Origin: Platycnemis pennipes
Taxonomy: Eukaryota > Arthropoda > Insecta > Odonata > Platycnemididae
DNA length: 64,000 bases
Assembly: GCA_933228895.1 (NCBI GenBank)
Contig: OW121855.1
Location: forward strand, 32,998,698-33,062,697
Direction of reading: 5' to 3'
A program made the position numbers and the translations under genes. How positions within the stretch are numbered: position 1 is the first letter of the stretch; each line of letters opens with the position of its first letter. Positions 23,451 through 36,384 of this stretch are shown piece by piece. The notes under the pieces were generated by a model that was not told the origin of the DNA, did no database searches, and saw only the letters and a list, made by a program, of their open reading frames with translations.

Positions 23451-23799
23451 CATTTATATGCCCATTGTGGATTTCTGAATCATGATTAAAATTTCATTGC
23501 CAGACGTGCTCAATTCATGATAAAGGTATAAAAAAATACATAAATATTAATGCATTGCTCTAGAACCTTACTTTATATGATGCACTCCATGCATAAATTG
23601 AGAATCTGTAGCGTAAGAAACAACGAAAAGAAGCGTTACCGAACTAAAGAAAATTTATCAATGCAGCAAAAATAATCATTTGGCTAGATATTAAGAATAT
23701 TGTGTGATACATGCACATTGTTACAGAAATATTAAAAACAGAATATTTCTAGTATTTTCAGTGTAACATATACATCAACCAATTACAGCAATATCAACG

Positions 23800-23860
23800 G
23801 CTACTGACCGGAGATTTCGGGCTCGAGTCCCGGAAGAAACCTTTGGATACGGCCTATTTT
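23800..23860 (+). repeat. Possible tRNA-derived SINE head
   Basis: A B-box-like GGCTCGAGTCC within a T-arm that can pair (CGGG..CCCGG). No A box is preserved, so it is only a weak call. Confidence 0.3.
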
Positions 23861-24109
23861 ACCACGCCGAGTGATTCTAAGCATCAGATCTTTCCAGTGA
23901 AAACAGCCAGCAAATGTATATTAATTGACCGACTTACCTCTATGTGTTAATTTCGCGAATCATCGTTCTCAGGACATTTTTAGGTTTCAAGCATGCCTGA
24001 AAGAAATACTAATATGTATAAGGCATGTTTGTAGTTCTTCTCAAATGTTTATTTTCGTGTTGGATAAAAATTAGAACTTGTAACGTGTGTCCCGTATTAT
24101 ATTCATAGA

Positions 24110-24205
24110 AATTTTCCTCAGGTAGGTATATACACTTTAATGCATGTACGTAATACATGTTTGTGACAATTCACCCCGTGCCACTTACCTTGGGGGTGGT
24201 TAGAT
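24110..24205 (+). repeat. CR1-like LINE 3' tail
   Basis: CAATTCACCCCGTGCCAC followed by CTTGGGGGTGG corresponds to the ..TTCACCCCCTGCCACACACC.. block before the 3' end of the LINE at 15690-16277. The GATGTA tail is lost. Confidence 0.5.
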
Positions 24206-24289
24206 ATTAAATAGTTTGACATTAGATGTGTTGACCTTGATGCATAAAGGAAAATTAAAATGCTGAGCTATCTGGTGTGTGACAAATTC

Positions 24290-25215
24290 ATGTCTTGCAA
24301 CACCTATGCCCGTCAGGCGAGATGGGTGAAATGGAGAGACTCTCTTTCTGCTCATCCTCAGGGGCGTTAACACCTCTCTCACCTTCAAACTTCCCCTTGC
24401 TCCCAGCTTAATTGACCATTTCCTCGCAAATGACCCCTGCCGACGAGGGCCTCTCCAATGCCCCACTCAGTGAATAGCCGTAGCAAATGATGAGGTCTTG
24501 AGGCAAGGACCAGGGCCGAGAGTGAAAGTTGACGGGAACAATTTTGGAAGGGTGCTTTGTTCGAGAAAGGTACTGCCATTCGTGATTGATGAGGAGCGCC
24601 TCTTGAATATGCGTCGTTGCGTAGCGACTGACTGAGTATTCCGTCCTCTGACAGAGATTTCTAATATTTCTCGATTAAGAGTATCGTCAGTCGCACTTAT
24701 TCAAGATATTTTCCTTCTACTGGTACTCTTGAAAACGTTTAATCCCATCTTTGAAACCCAATAATTTATTTCGCAAACACTCATTCTCCAGATGATTTTT
24801 TGACTGTGATGAATACATGATGCGATACTTAAGAAAAATTATAGGGACTTAGGTAACAATAAGACGGTAAGCTATATTTATGGTTTTACGACGATCTCCC
24901 AATCACAGTACCTTTAGCACCTTTCGCAAACCGATTGGTGAACGTATTTGACTTCACTAGTATCTGCACTTAAGCTGTTCACATTTTTTTAAATTGCCTA
25001 TTTTTTTCTCAAGCTTTCCGATGAATTCTAGTCCCCGATGAGATCCACAGCGCTTCCATTTTATTTCTTTTTAAGCTACAATGTCTTCTTCGTCCTGACC
25101 TAGAAAAAATTAATTCTACGATAATCTAGAAATTTGACTTTTGCCCCTTCTTCGGTGTCTTCTCGAAAAGCTCAGAGTGATTAATTTTGCTTGACTGTGG
25201 GTCAAATGATTTGAA
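24290..25215. other. Non-coding stretch with small GC-rich block
   Basis: 24290-24480 is moderately GC-rich, the rest AT-rich. Nothing recognisable. Confidence 0.4.
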
Positions 25216-25219
25216 ACCA

Positions 25220-25860
25220 TCTATTTAATTACCAACTGACGGGGGAATTTCGAGCATCAGGATGAAAAAATAAGATTTTTCTCGGCTCTCGATGGGCAGG
25301 AATTCCAGCCGGCCACCATTGCAATACGCACCATCCATTACGCATCCTTCTCCTTGCCGATGCTCGGTGACCTTTCCCACTTTGCACTGCGGCGGAATGC
25401 CCCCTACCTGATCCATACCTTCGCGAATACATTCGGCCGACCCTTCCCTTAATGCATCTTTAATACGACGACAAGACAAAAGGTAGAAGAAGCGAGGCGC
25501 CCCCGTCGACCCGACCTTTTCCCTTTAATGAACTGCCGCATTAAAAATAGATCCATCACCTCCGTGGCCATTTGGACGGCCCAGGGGTGGCCACTGGCGA
25601 AACTCCACTCCAAAGACGCGAGACCGTAATGTAATCCCGGAGATCTGATCTGGCCAGGGCCGGGCCAAATGGCGGAAGTGTCTCCAGACCCCCCTGAAGA
25701 AAAAGTCACGGCGCGGCCCCCCTTCCGGTTTGGGGCAAGCTCCGTAAAGGTCTGGACAGACTTAGTGGTGAGAAAACTCTCAAGGAAATTCCTGAGCGAC
25801 GCTACCGTTGAACCAATACTGAGGGGACTTTTCCTCCAGGCGGTCTCCATTGGATAGTTA
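25220..25860. other. Largest GC-rich island (about 640 bp)
   Basis: Strongly GC-rich with many CpGs against an AT-rich background and abrupt edges. Minus-strand frames of 84 and 133 codons and plus-strand frames overlap here without domains, so composition explains them. A promoter or conserved non-coding block is possible. Confidence 0.5.
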
Positions 25861-25864
25861 ATGC

Positions 25865-27080
25865 GAGTATTGATCTTAGAGTTTGCCTGAAATGGGTCAC
25901 CAAGGCTCGGCTGAAATTCTCGAGGCCGAGGGTGTTGTCAGTTTTAACGGCTATTTCTCAGGATTTCAGGGGGTGCTGGGATAGCTCGGATTAATGATGT
26001 GCAGCAGGGATGGAGAAGCGATGGACTTATTCCACCGTTGTCCCCAATTTTGGCTTTTTTACGACGGAAATGAAATTTATGCATAAATTACTTCATGGAA
26101 TAGTAAGCTGGGGAAATTAGTTTTGCAATTCTTGTAGAGGGTAAGTAAAACGCGAGACTTGACTTGGCATGGGATTTATTGTTACGATCACAGTTACGAC
26201 TTGAATCAGAGGAGCCCCTTATTACTATACTATATTATATAATATATATAATAAATATTTATACTTCCTATACATATTTCTGATATTTCTACCCACGCTT
26301 ATATTTTTTGGAGCCGTAGAGGCGTTTGAAAACGTAAGTTGACTTAAATCAACTCATGAGCCCTGGTTAATGCATGGAGAAATTCCTTTTAAATACCTGA
26401 AAACCGAGTCCAAAACAAGCTGGATTCGTTTTCTAGATCAATATTATGACTTTCGGATTTATTGCCGTGGTATTCTTTTAACAAGATAACCCGAATGGTG
26501 AGTTTAACCTGAATGGCATGTCAGCGCTTTGTACTGAATTTCTTCATGAGGTAACGCAGTGTTTTGCCTCCTTTCGTCCATCATCTTGCATACTAAACAC
26601 AAAACAACATCAACTTAGTGAAATGAAATAAAACGAGATTTAGATGTGAAGGGATGAGATGTACATGGCAACACAGCTGACTTACGTGGTTAATGGGATA
26701 CGTGGAAATGTTTATACACGTCGTAGGGAAATACAAAAATTATCTACATTAAATATAATTATTTCCCATTTCCTGATAAGAACCGCACTGAGCTAGAAGC
26801 AAGTATCCTGTGTATACTAAGGCTAGTTTTTCGTTCAGACTTAGCAATCAGTACTATATTGGCACTTAAAATAATCTTATTGCTGTGATCTAAAGTATAT
26901 ATTAGTCTATATAAAATTGATATTTACATAAGGAATCGTTTCCAGTTCCCAATCTATTCCTGTCCCATAAGTTCTTTCATTAGTCAATTTTAAATCGACT
27001 TAATTTAATATTTTTTTCTCAAATTCGGATTATGTTGTGGGGAACTTTATGAAAAGGGAGTGTTTAGAATTCAGTTTACG
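25865..27080. other. AT-rich non-coding stretch
   Basis: No gene or repeat family could be supported. Confidence 0.45.
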
Positions 27081-27190
27081 TAATTATTTCTATATCTACA
27101 CCCTGCGTAATTATTTCTACGTCATACCCTGCGAGCCACAGTGAGGGTGCGTTGTAAGGGGTGAGTTATCCAAAATATGCACTATATATG
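27081..27190 (-). repeat. CR1-like LINE 3' tail with terminal duplication
   Basis: On the plus strand, CATACCCTGCGAGCCACAG and TGAGGGTGCGTTGTAAGGGG are the reverse complement of the LINE 3' end. TAATTATTTCTA..CCCTGCG occurs twice with a 27-bp period (27081 and 27108), so the end was duplicated. Confidence 0.65.
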
Positions 27191-27199
27191 TGCACTAAA

Positions 27200-28025
27200 G
27201 TGTACTTACACTACCGTAAGGAGTGATTTTTATGAATATCATAAGGGACACATTACCATTTCCACTTTTCATCATTATATATACGGTACGTCATTGGCTA
27301 ACACCACACGCATAACAAGTGGCATGGATTTTATCTTGGGGTAGCATATACTTAAACAATAGTTCGGACCCATCCATTTCACTTAAACGAGATTATTTTA
27401 TGGTTAGCCATTCAAAAATACTTTCGATTCATGAACAACAACATAAAGAGATAAATAAAAATATGTGACTAATTTAGAGCTCAATAAGGCGTGAAGAGTA
27501 GACGAGTAGTTTGTTCTAACGATACCACTTTGGTTGGCCGTGAAGAGCCTTGTGCCCTTCAGAGGCGAGGATTTAAGGAATTGAAGGCGCAGAGATTAAA
27601 ACAAGGAGTGAGGCCTTTCATTCCCAGACATCAGGGAGCAGCTACAACGTGGCACAGCTATCGGAAACAACAAGCTGCTGGCAAGACATGACAGCTCCCA
27701 GGATAAACGGACCGCCCACCAACCGCTTCCGTGGATTATGGGAACGTCTCGTCTCAAGGTGCTATTAACTTCGTTTCCTTTCATTTATTTTTCGCGGAAA
27801 CCTGAAACCTGCCACTGCCATTCAATCAGGGGTTTTCTTCCCAAAGTGTAAGTAGTCACATGATATCCCGACGAGCTCAATGCCTCTGTTTCTCCGACAG
27901 TTCCGTAAGCAACATCCTCTTAAGAAATTAATATTGAAGTGAAAAATTGAGAACTTGGGTTGAAATTTACACTAACTCTTTTCAGTAAATTTTAAGCTGA
28001 TCTGTTTACCTTTGGAATCTGGAAT
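27200..28025. other. Non-coding stretch
   Basis: No supported feature. A 66-codon frame at 27491 has no domain. Confidence 0.4.
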
Positions 28026-28029
28026 TATG

Positions 28030-28110
28030 AGTAGCGTGGCTATCCTGCGTTGGCCTGGCAAGCCATAGTTTGTGGTTCGATTCCCGGTCCAGGAAAACTT
28101 GTTCCCTAAT
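28030..28110 (+). repeat. tRNA-derived SINE head
   Basis: Carries GTGGTTCGATTCCCGGTCCA with the B box at 28074-28084, identical to the SINE head at 3268-3290, and an A-box-like TAGCGTGGCTA at 28032-28042. The body diverges after about 28100. Confidence 0.6.
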
Positions 28111-28119
28111 AATTTTCAA

Positions 28120-28900
28120 AAGTTTCTGCCGGTGCTTAACAGCAGTGATATATATGTATAAAACCCTTTGATGATTGAATGACTATACGCCAGGCAATAC
28201 GCACCCTATACCAAGTTCATCAATTCCCTCCAACCTTTATTCTTCCATCAACATCTTATGTCACCTCCTCCAACGTCTTCGGAAACATTTAATCGATTTT
28301 TAAGTTGAAAAAGAGCAAACTCTGGTTATGAGCCCGAAACACTTTCTTGCGTAGTGATAGGTAATTTCTGATTATTTTAGAGTAATATAACTACATCCGT
28401 ATTGATGCGTGCTATTAGTAATGTGGCATCAGTTTTAGTCTTCCTTACAGCTCGGTAAATGTTGTACCATTTAACTATTAGAAGACAAATACGGTATTCA
28501 TACCCGAGGTGAGAATCTAACCCACTGCCCATGGGTTGTTGGTGCAATCAATATTTTTACTAATAACGCTAAAAACATATTGCGGACACCAACTTAATAT
28601 GATAGACTGAGCCTTGAAAGTTCCTATGTAAGTTGATAACCGAACCAAAAGAATTAAAATATCCCTCTTTTCTCGTATTACAAGGGCTGTGAACAGTTCT
28701 GAATGCATGCAATAGTATTCATTTAAGTGACAATGCATAGCCTAGGTAGTTACATTTTGGTACAGGGATTTTAAACTAACCCAACTAACAGCATGTATAT
28801 GCATGCTTGCTTTGCTCTTTAATTTTTTTAAAATTATGTTTCGATTATATAATATCTTTTTAGAATGCTTTTAAGCATGATAGGTAAAGTATAAAGACTT
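28120..28900. other. AT-rich non-coding stretch
   Basis: No gene or repeat supported. Confidence 0.4.
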
Positions 28901-28904
28901 ATGT

Positions 28905-29165
28905 TCAACCCGAAGGTTCGTTTTTCATCGTTGAGTATAGAGCTTACCATACTAAGTAATCGGCGAGTGAAATGTACACATTCATGGTAGGGGGGCCAGT
29001 TCCTTTCCCTGGGCCACCTGCGATTTCCTACGGAGTTCTGACTCGTAGAAAATCAAATCGCGAGGAATTTAGGGGGGTGTCCAGAGACCTTGCTTTGGTC
29101 GAGGTTTGAACCCGGGACCCTCCGGTCGGTAGCTCTGCGCCCTACCCACTAGTCACCATGGTCCC
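28905..29165 (-). repeat. tRNA-derived SINE, family shared with 39830-40060
   Basis: On the minus strand the head has an A box TGACTAGTGGG (complement of 29145-29155) and B box GGTTCAAACCT (complement of 29102-29112). The body has GTGGCCCAGGGAAAGGAACT and ends GAACCTTCGGGTTGAA. All three blocks occur in the same order in the plus-strand copy at 39830-40060, so this is a full-length member of one SINE family. Confidence 0.85.
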
Positions 29166-29194
29166 AAGGTTAACCATATTTGGTGTAAATTTAA

Positions 29195-29255
29195 CCCCTG
29201 CCACACACTTCTATGCTGGCTTGAAGGTATTATGTAGATATAATACGCATCAAAC
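29195..29255 (+). repeat. CR1-like LINE 3' tail
   Basis: ACCCCTGCCACACACTTC followed by TATTATGTAGATATA is the family 3' end (compare 16205-16275). It lies directly next to the SINE end at 29165. Confidence 0.55.
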
Positions 29256-29259
29256 AAGA

Positions 29260-30225
29260 TTAGCTTTTGTTTCCCTCAAACCAAACACCAAGTTCAGCAA
29301 TGTTTTCATCAATTAAAACTGACCTCTTTTAGACACTTTATATCTATTTTCCATGCAACAACACCTTACGCCAGCTCGGCTATTGTCTTTATATTAATAT
29401 AAATCTTCAGTTTTACCTCTATCCCATTTCATTTCCAAATACACCATTCAAAGAGAGGTTCATGGATTCTTATTTGTCGCTATCGCTAACGAATAAGTAA
29501 AACCTATATGATAGAGAACTGCAGTAGTTTTGGAGAATAGTAAAATAATTGTGAATGGTCACCATACCAATGGAATTTAGCGACTTGAGGCAAAGGAGAG
29601 AATTGGAGTAAAGGAGAGAATTGGAATTGAGAAAGGAGAGAAATCATGTTTTGGCTCACTTAAATACAGTTGAAAATAACGGAAACGCCAGCTAACGCAT
29701 TATGAAAATTTCAACCAAAGTAAAACCTATGGTCTTTCATTAGAGGCAGTTCTTTCTTTTTACTTTCCCTGGGCGTCTTTAGCATAAAATCATGTTTCAA
29801 GATGATTTCATTCATTAATTATTTCCTTCTTTCTTTCAGAATTTTCCTGATTGTACTCTTTTATCCCGATTTCTATCTAACAGTAGGGTTCCGATCGAAA
29901 TTGCTTCAATGGGCTAGGGATATGACTATTACGCTGATCTAATGTTAATATCAATAATAAAAACGGCATCCGTAAGCAAAGCTTTATTCGAATAAGTATT
30001 CCACTAAACCGTACTTTGAAAATGGATTACGTCATAACGTGCAGCAATAAAGCTCAGGGTGAGTTAATTTATATCATCAATTACACTCGCCTCCCAACTC
30101 TGGTTATTAAAGCTTTCAGTCATCCAATGCAGTCTAAGTCGGCATTGTCCTGAATAATCAAGATCCATCCTATTTGGATTTGTTGCCTCATGCATCATAA
30201 AATTACCGGTATGGCGTCTATCTAT
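29260..30225. other. AT-rich non-coding stretch with short tandem repeat
   Basis: AAAGGAGAGAATTGGA-type units repeat about 2.5 times at 29593-29640. Nothing else is supported. Confidence 0.45.
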
Positions 30226-30229
30226 CTGA

Positions 30230-30720
30230 GGCAAATCGTTAAGAAATTGGATCTGCGGAATGCCCTTCGGGGCGACCGAGGCCCTCAAAGGGATAAAAGG
30301 CAAAGGGAACAAACGGCTCATAATGAGTCCCCATTCTTCAAAGAACTTCCTTTTCTATTAAGGGTGGCGAACCCTTACGAAAGTAGACGGGTGGGAGAGG
30401 GTTGTGGAGATACCCGCGTGCCTATCTCCCGGAGGAGCCAATAAAAGCGCACCCCCGCGAGTTAATTAGGAAAGGGGTCCCAGGGTGTGCGATGAAGGCT
30501 TGAGGAGTTGACGCAAGGGAAGGGTTTGCGAGAGTTCGGAATCTCGAGCTGCGGAATTAATTGCGATGGAGTCGATTTCCTTCCCCCTCTCTCGGGAGGA
30601 CTCCCAAAGTCTCTCCGTACCCTCCGCCTGCACCTCCCGTCACCAATCAATCCTCGCGCGAAGCACGACGAACGAGTCGTTTTGATGAGGCGGACGGAAT
30701 GCCTTCGTCCGCAAGAGTTG
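30230..30720. other. GC-rich island, no gene recognised
   Basis: GC- and CpG-rich block with overlapping domain-free frames on both strands (84, 93 and 96 codons). Same kind of island as at 25220 and 37740. Confidence 0.45.
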
Positions 30721-30819
30721 AATGAAGCGCACTCTGACGTCACGACCTATTCCACCCAAGAACTAATAAAAAAACAAGAGAAAACTACTCATTTATAACA
30801 TCCCAAATGGGAAGGATCC

Positions 30820-31130
30820 TTGCTTTAAATTGTAGGAGTTCGTTTGTCGATAATCCTAAGCTTCGTTTAAAACGCAGATTTCCTCTTCATTCTCCTATCT
30901 ACTAACCTATTCATGTTAATTTTCTCCGATAAACATAAATTCTTCCCATTTCTTCATTATCCACTACTAGCTTCAAGTATTCCAGACTTAACCTTCCTCT
31001 GCCATTCTTCCCTATCACATTTCTTCCGACGAATGTCTTCATAAGGGTATACCTAATGTTGTAAAATATCGCCCATTAGATTGCTACCTACTTTTCTCTC
31101 CTAAGTTTTCGGAAGACCTCTCGCACCCTT
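30820..31130 (-). pseudogene. Endonuclease-RT LINE C-terminus, decayed
   Basis: The minus strand gives NLMGDILQH, equivalent to NLISHILRHD of the 4640 copy, then in another frame GKNGRGRLSLEYLKLVV (compare GKNGKGSHRMSYIEQVV), then MNRLVDRRMKR and an AGGATTATCGAC 3' end. Several frameshifts separate these blocks. Confidence 0.7.
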
Positions 31131-31139
31131 CTTAGGACT

Positions 31140-34100
31140 TCTCCGTACGTCACTCGTATGATCTATTTTATACTTATCACCTATCTGCATCTATGTCTTC
31201 AGATTAGCCTGCAGGCTAACTTTCAGGTGTTTGGCAGGGAGTGAACCATGCATGCACTACGTATCATATTAAGAGGATTAGTAACTCCCTTTTAGTTGAA
31301 CAACATATAAAGATTTAAAAATAGGTACGTATTTCTAACACCAAACTTTGAATACTTTTATCCTAAACCTTTCTTGTATATCGTCCATGCCACGCTTAAT
31401 TCAAGCTTAACCCAAGCAATGAAGCATGATGAGGATATAACATGGGATTTTTTTAGGCTTGTATTTTCGTTTTATTTTATTCTTCTTTGGAGAGAATGCC
31501 CTTTTATCTTGGTATATTCCTCCACTGTACTTGTAGACATAGAATATGGGCTATATTAGAGTTCTAAGGAACAATGAACATTACCTATGTCATTTATAAT
31601 AGGCCAAAGGCAGATTCTGGAAAATTTTTAAGAAATGGAAAGAACCTAAAGAAAAAGCCTGTGGGTGGCTTTGTCTACTCGTCTGTTCTAAAATAAATGA
31701 TAGAAGGAAAACAAGGTATCCCTTCCCATCTGGCAAATGAAATAGGGTTGCTGGCGGCACAAAAAGCAATATTCTGATTAACAATCTTTCTTGCCTCAGG
31801 GATACGAACACGGACACTTAAAAGAAGACCCTAGTACACAACTCACACCAATCAGACACCAAAAGTAATCTTTTTCCTTGCGCAGCAGTGAAAAGAATTT
31901 AATAAGGCAAAGAAAAAGAGGAGAAAATTTTGTGGTGCCTGAAAAAAATTGGCAAACAAAATGAAATAAGTGTAAACGGTATTTTGAGGCTTGTCAGAAG
32001 GAATGATGTTGATTAGGTGTTAAAGGAGAGGGAAACTTTAACTTCATATTATAAATTAATATCCAAACATAGAACCTCTAATTTGAAGGAAAATGTGTCT
32101 TCGATTTTTTATTTCTGGAAACAGATTTTTAAGCTCTGAGAATACGGGAAATATTACAGGAATATACATATTTTACAAGAATCTGGTGAGGAAGTTTAGA
32201 TCTAAAGTGATAAAATCAAATGAATCATTCAAAAAGCGATGATTCTTTTGCATTGACAACAGCAAATTTGTTAGCGGCAAATTTAAAATGAACACATTTA
32301 TGAGCATTTGGTGATCTAAAAATAATAGATTTCGGGCAACAAATTACTATCTATTAATTACCCAATTGCCACTTACGTATGTGCAGAAGAAAAATCCATA
32401 TTAACTTTTCACGTACCCTGATTTCCTTAACCTATGTTCCAAAAAAGCAGCAAGCTCACCCTTAGGCTATATTTACATTTTACTCCTTTCAATCTGGCAT
32501 CACGATTGCAATATTATCCTCTTCAAACCTTGAATTCAAATAGTTCCCCTTTCAGAAAAACCTCTACAACAATAAATTCGAATCCCCAGAGGTGCAAAAA
32601 ATTTCCAATTCTATCCTCATCGGTTCATTTTTAATAAAATTCTTTTGCCATATTCGCCTTTTTATCATTGGGTTTTGTGATGAATTTTCAATTTTAAATG
32701 CTCCAATAATTTCGTTTTCTCAAATGACTTTTACGGACCATTCTCAAAAAGCCATTCATCACAGCTAATTTCACATTAAATTGCCGCTGACTGACAAAGT
32801 GGGTATTTCGCCTGGATTGACCTTAAAATTCTTTTCGGAAATGGATTATGAATAGTCGATTTCTGGATATTAAATTTTTACGCTCGACGGGACAATACAC
32901 CCAACAATGAGATGGAATTAAGCATGGCATTGAATAACTCATGATACATCCCTCGCAGACACGTGATGTTTTTGAGGGCAAACTTTTCACATCTGCTAGG
33001 ATGAAAGGTTCATTGCTTAAAGCGCGATGCAACATGTGAGGACATAAAGGGCATAGTACCATTCATCCCATCCATTATCCAAGACAATCGTCAAATGTAT
33101 CCAAAGACTGGAGTTTGATGCAATGACAAGATGGTAAATACATGCCATCATATTTGTGTAAAATTTCCAAATAATCTTATGAATGAGTGAAGAATAAGTC
33201 CACAAACGCTTGACATTTACCCTAAATCAATATTTTAAGGACTGGATGCGGCCTTAGGTAAGTTGGAAGCAAGATACGAAGAGCTACCTTGAAAATGGTG
33301 AGCATGGAAAACTTCACTCTTCTAAATTACGATTTGCTTTTAGTCACTGTCACAAACACTATGGCTCGGTTACCAGAAAAAAAATCAAAATTTTGAAAAT
33401 ATAGTTTCCGAGTATCGGCTGAGAGATGGGTTTTCCAATAGTTCCTGCATTGTAGTTATTCCACATTTGTATTTAAAATGACGCTAGAATAAACTCTAAG
33501 ATCACTACATTTTGACAAAGTTCGAGCGCAGCGCTTGAATGAAATATTTTCTCAACACCATCTCCCTATCCGCTAGCCACACTAGTTTTTGCAAGGGCTA
33601 AGTGCTAGGGATAACTTATGAAACAGAAGGTGTGAAACTACAAAGAAGTGGTGTGGTAAAAAACAAAGGCAAAAATATTAACGATGAGCCAAACTCAATG
33701 CAAAAGGGCAACCAACCGAATTCGTCAAATGAAGAATTTGTTTCTCACTTAAAATTAGTTGGAAATGAATCAACCGTGCGTAACTTTTTTACAGACTACA
33801 ACAATAAGAACATGACCTATTAGCAAATATTTCTCGGTCAAACCTATGTAACTGTTTATTAAACTGGAAGCCTTTGGCAAGGGTGACTTAGATTATAGTA
33901 GTTTTGGGTTTAAGAAAAACGCATTGCCACATGTTACCGACATAAAAGAATTGAGAACTTGGAAACATTTGTAAAAATACCTTTATTAATTTGGAATCAC
34001 GTTTTCTACGATTTATATCAAACCTGAAAGAGATAATGCTTGCGACTTTGGCGTCGGGTCAGAGAGTAGGAAAGATCTTGTGATGGGGACTTATAAGGGT

Positions 34101-34490
34101 GAATAAGTTCTCCATTTCCGATGTTCCGCGCTATAGGTTAACATCGAATCTCGAACCACATCGAATTAACGATAGCAACGAAAAAATATTTAGCGAGTAT
34201 AAAGAAAATCAAGTTTTTCATTCAATCTAGGCAATAAAATTCTATTTTATTCATCGTTTTGCCTTCAAAAGATCAGTTAATTCTTCCTCATAGTCCCGTA
34301 AATTTATTTCTGAATCCTTAAAAAATTGATCTAATACATAGAGCTCTACGCATGTCGTAGATTTTTGCTTAATTATGAAGTTATTTTGCCATCTATTATG
34401 GTGCAAGTCACTCACCACATGGTAGTTGTTAAAACCAAGCAGTTTTTCAGTTTACTTTGATTTTTTACACACCTTATCATTCGAAGACGA
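31140..34490. other. AT-rich non-coding stretch (3.3 kb)
   Basis: No gene, RNA or repeat family is supported. The longest frames (66-79 codons) lack domains. One at 33602-33823 is rich in N, S and K and ends YNNKNMTY. It has no splice context or homology I recognise. Confidence 0.45.
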
Positions 34491-34499
34491 ATGGATATT

Positions 34500-34735
34500 T
34501 AATGTCAACTAAAATAAGTAAGCTTTTACTGTTTTTAAAAGAGAGACGGTTTTTCACCGACCTTTAATTATTCATCCCTCAAATTTTTTGTTGGTCTTTC
34601 TAATCCTAGGCTTTACCTGGATTTATGTCTATAAATCTTTAATTATATTTTTATGCAGCCTTTTGCAAGGTGCAAAATGACCGCAGCCGTCGAGGCACCT
34701 CAAAAATAATATATTACTACTACTACTTGGTATTT
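34500..34735 (+). repeat. Possible I-type LINE 3' end
   Basis: GTGCAAAATGACCGCAGCCG then TCGAGGCACCTC and a TACTACTACTAC tail resemble the 3' end of the I-type LINE at 17035-17085 (GTGCTAATGGCC..GCAGCCGTC..ACCTACC). No coding part is present. Confidence 0.4.
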
Positions 34736-34819
34736 AATGGCTAAAAGATTTATTGGAGCAAAACATTTCTCATAGAAATAGTAAAAATACATCATGGAAT
34801 AATACTAGGAATAGTAAAA

Positions 34820-34885
34820 AAAAATACATCATTGTCATCAGTAGCCCGTAAAAAAATACATCATTGTCATCAGTAGCCCGTAAAT
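34820..34885. repeat. 32-bp tandem duplication
   Basis: ATACATCATTGTCATCAGTA and the following GCCCGTAAA occur twice in a row, identical, with a 32-bp period starting at 34824 and 34856. Confidence 0.9.
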
Positions 34886-34899
34886 TACTGCATGACGTA

Positions 34900-35490
34900 A
34901 AGTATCCATTTCTCAAACATTTACCACGATACCATCCGTATTATATTTAGAATTCAATTATCTCGATGGATTGGACGTGGATGATCGATTCGAATTCACG
35001 CAAAGAAAAATAAAAATAAACCCTCTCCATAATATCGTGTATTTAAATGCAACCGAGGAAATGATAAATTGAAAGGTGGAAATAAATTTGTTGCGTGGTA
35101 ACAGTAAGGATTGGTGGTGTTTAAAGTATTTGGAAGGGTGCCGAAGAAACTCTCTCCAGCTTATACAGATTTATTGCTCAGCTCAACTTCCCAGTCCCTC
35201 CGCGCAAGCAGAAGTTTGTGACATTCCTAGAAGAAATTCTCCGATGCCTTGAGGGAACCTGAAATACTAAATCCAGAGCTTGAAGAAAAACACCATTATT
35301 AGTGTCGGTTATTGTATCACAAGCACTATTGTTACTTCATTTTGGTCTTCGGGAAATCGGATATTGCCTCCGTAGGAAGCATATATACATGCTATAGATA
35401 AATCTCATCTTTATCCAAAATATTTTGTTTCTTTGGATTGACTACTAACATACGAAGTGATCTCAAAATAAATTAAAGGTAAGGACCACC
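34900..35490. other. Non-coding stretch
   Basis: Nothing supported. Confidence 0.4.
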
Positions 35491-35496
35491 TCGTTG

Positions 35497-35560
35497 TTGT
35501 TATCTACACCTACACTATGCCCTGCAAACCACGGTAAGGGTGATGAAAATAAAAATGACT
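35497..35560 (-). repeat. CR1-like LINE 3' tail
   Basis: ATCTACACCTACACTATGCC followed by CTGCAAACCACGGTAAGGGT is the reverse complement of the family's 3' end, with a diverged hexamer tail. Confidence 0.55.
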
Positions 35561-35679
35561 GGGCATATACCACACCTATTATTGTAAGAACCGACCGCGG
35601 TCTTGAGCTTCAAATTAAAGGTCTTTGCGCATGCGTACAAGAGAAACAAGTGCGAAATATGCTGTAAATCTGACAACAC

Positions 35680-35815
35680 CGTAACGTTCGATTGGCAGCT
35701 TACGATCGAGCTTATACAATCGCACTTTTCATCCTCGTTCGAAGACAGTGAGCTCGATCGAGAGTGAACGGGTCACTATCGATCGAACGTTAGCCGAGTT
35801 ACACAATCGGCCCCC
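35680..35815. repeat. Palindrome-rich segment (AACGTTCGAT arms)
   Basis: AACGTTCGAT at 35683-35692 is complementary to 35782-35791. CGATCGAGCTT and GAGCTCGATCGAG recur between them. It may be the end of a DNA transposon, but the partner terminus was not found. Confidence 0.35.
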
Positions 35816-36286
35816 TGATCCGTATCTTTCGACTCTTGATCCGTTTCATTATCTCCGCCTGCCATTAGTTCCCATCTCATCTTCATAAAGAACGTGAAAT
35901 GGAGCCACCATTGTTTCCACTTGAAGCTTGATTTGGAAAAAAAGCAAGAGCGAGAAAGATACAAACGATTTTAAATTGAATTTTGGGAATTTGCACAACG
36001 TGAAAAACTTCAGCACACCGAGATCGGCAACAGATAGTGCTACCGACAGAGGCTTCGACAATTCACGAACCGTTCGTGAGCCGATCATTAGGAGAGCGAA
36101 ACGGATCCCCCGCCTTCCCGCAAAGAGTCATTAAAAAGGTGAGATTGCAAAATAACCCCCCAGGACGGCAAGCTGACGGCAACAAAATTCGCTCCTCGCC
36201 ACTCGAGCGCAGCAATGTTCCGTGCAAACAAACCACGATTTTCATCTTTTTGCTGTGACTCTGGAGTTTTTTCCTGGCCAATATTT

Positions 36287-36370
36287 CATTTATCCCTGAC
36301 ATCCCCAAGACTTACAGTCCCGATTTTTATTTCCCTGACATTTCCATGACTTCCCTGACCGGTATGAACC
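36287..36370. repeat. CCCTGAC repeat motif
   Basis: ATCCCTGACATCCCC, TTCCCTGACATTTCCATGAC and TTCCCTGACC form a degenerate repeat. Similar CCCTGAC strings are common in arthropod interspersed repeats. Confidence 0.4.
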
Positions 36371-36384
36371 CTATTATTATCCTA

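Noticed and set aside
25449..25850. 133-codon minus-strand frame as a gene
   Set aside because: Lies in the largest GC island with overlapping frames on both strands. No recognisable motif.
35776..36088. DNA-transposon ORF between palindromic segments
   Set aside because: The KQWWLHF-like string recalls transposase motifs only vaguely. No catalytic DDE residues or matching terminal repeats could be found.
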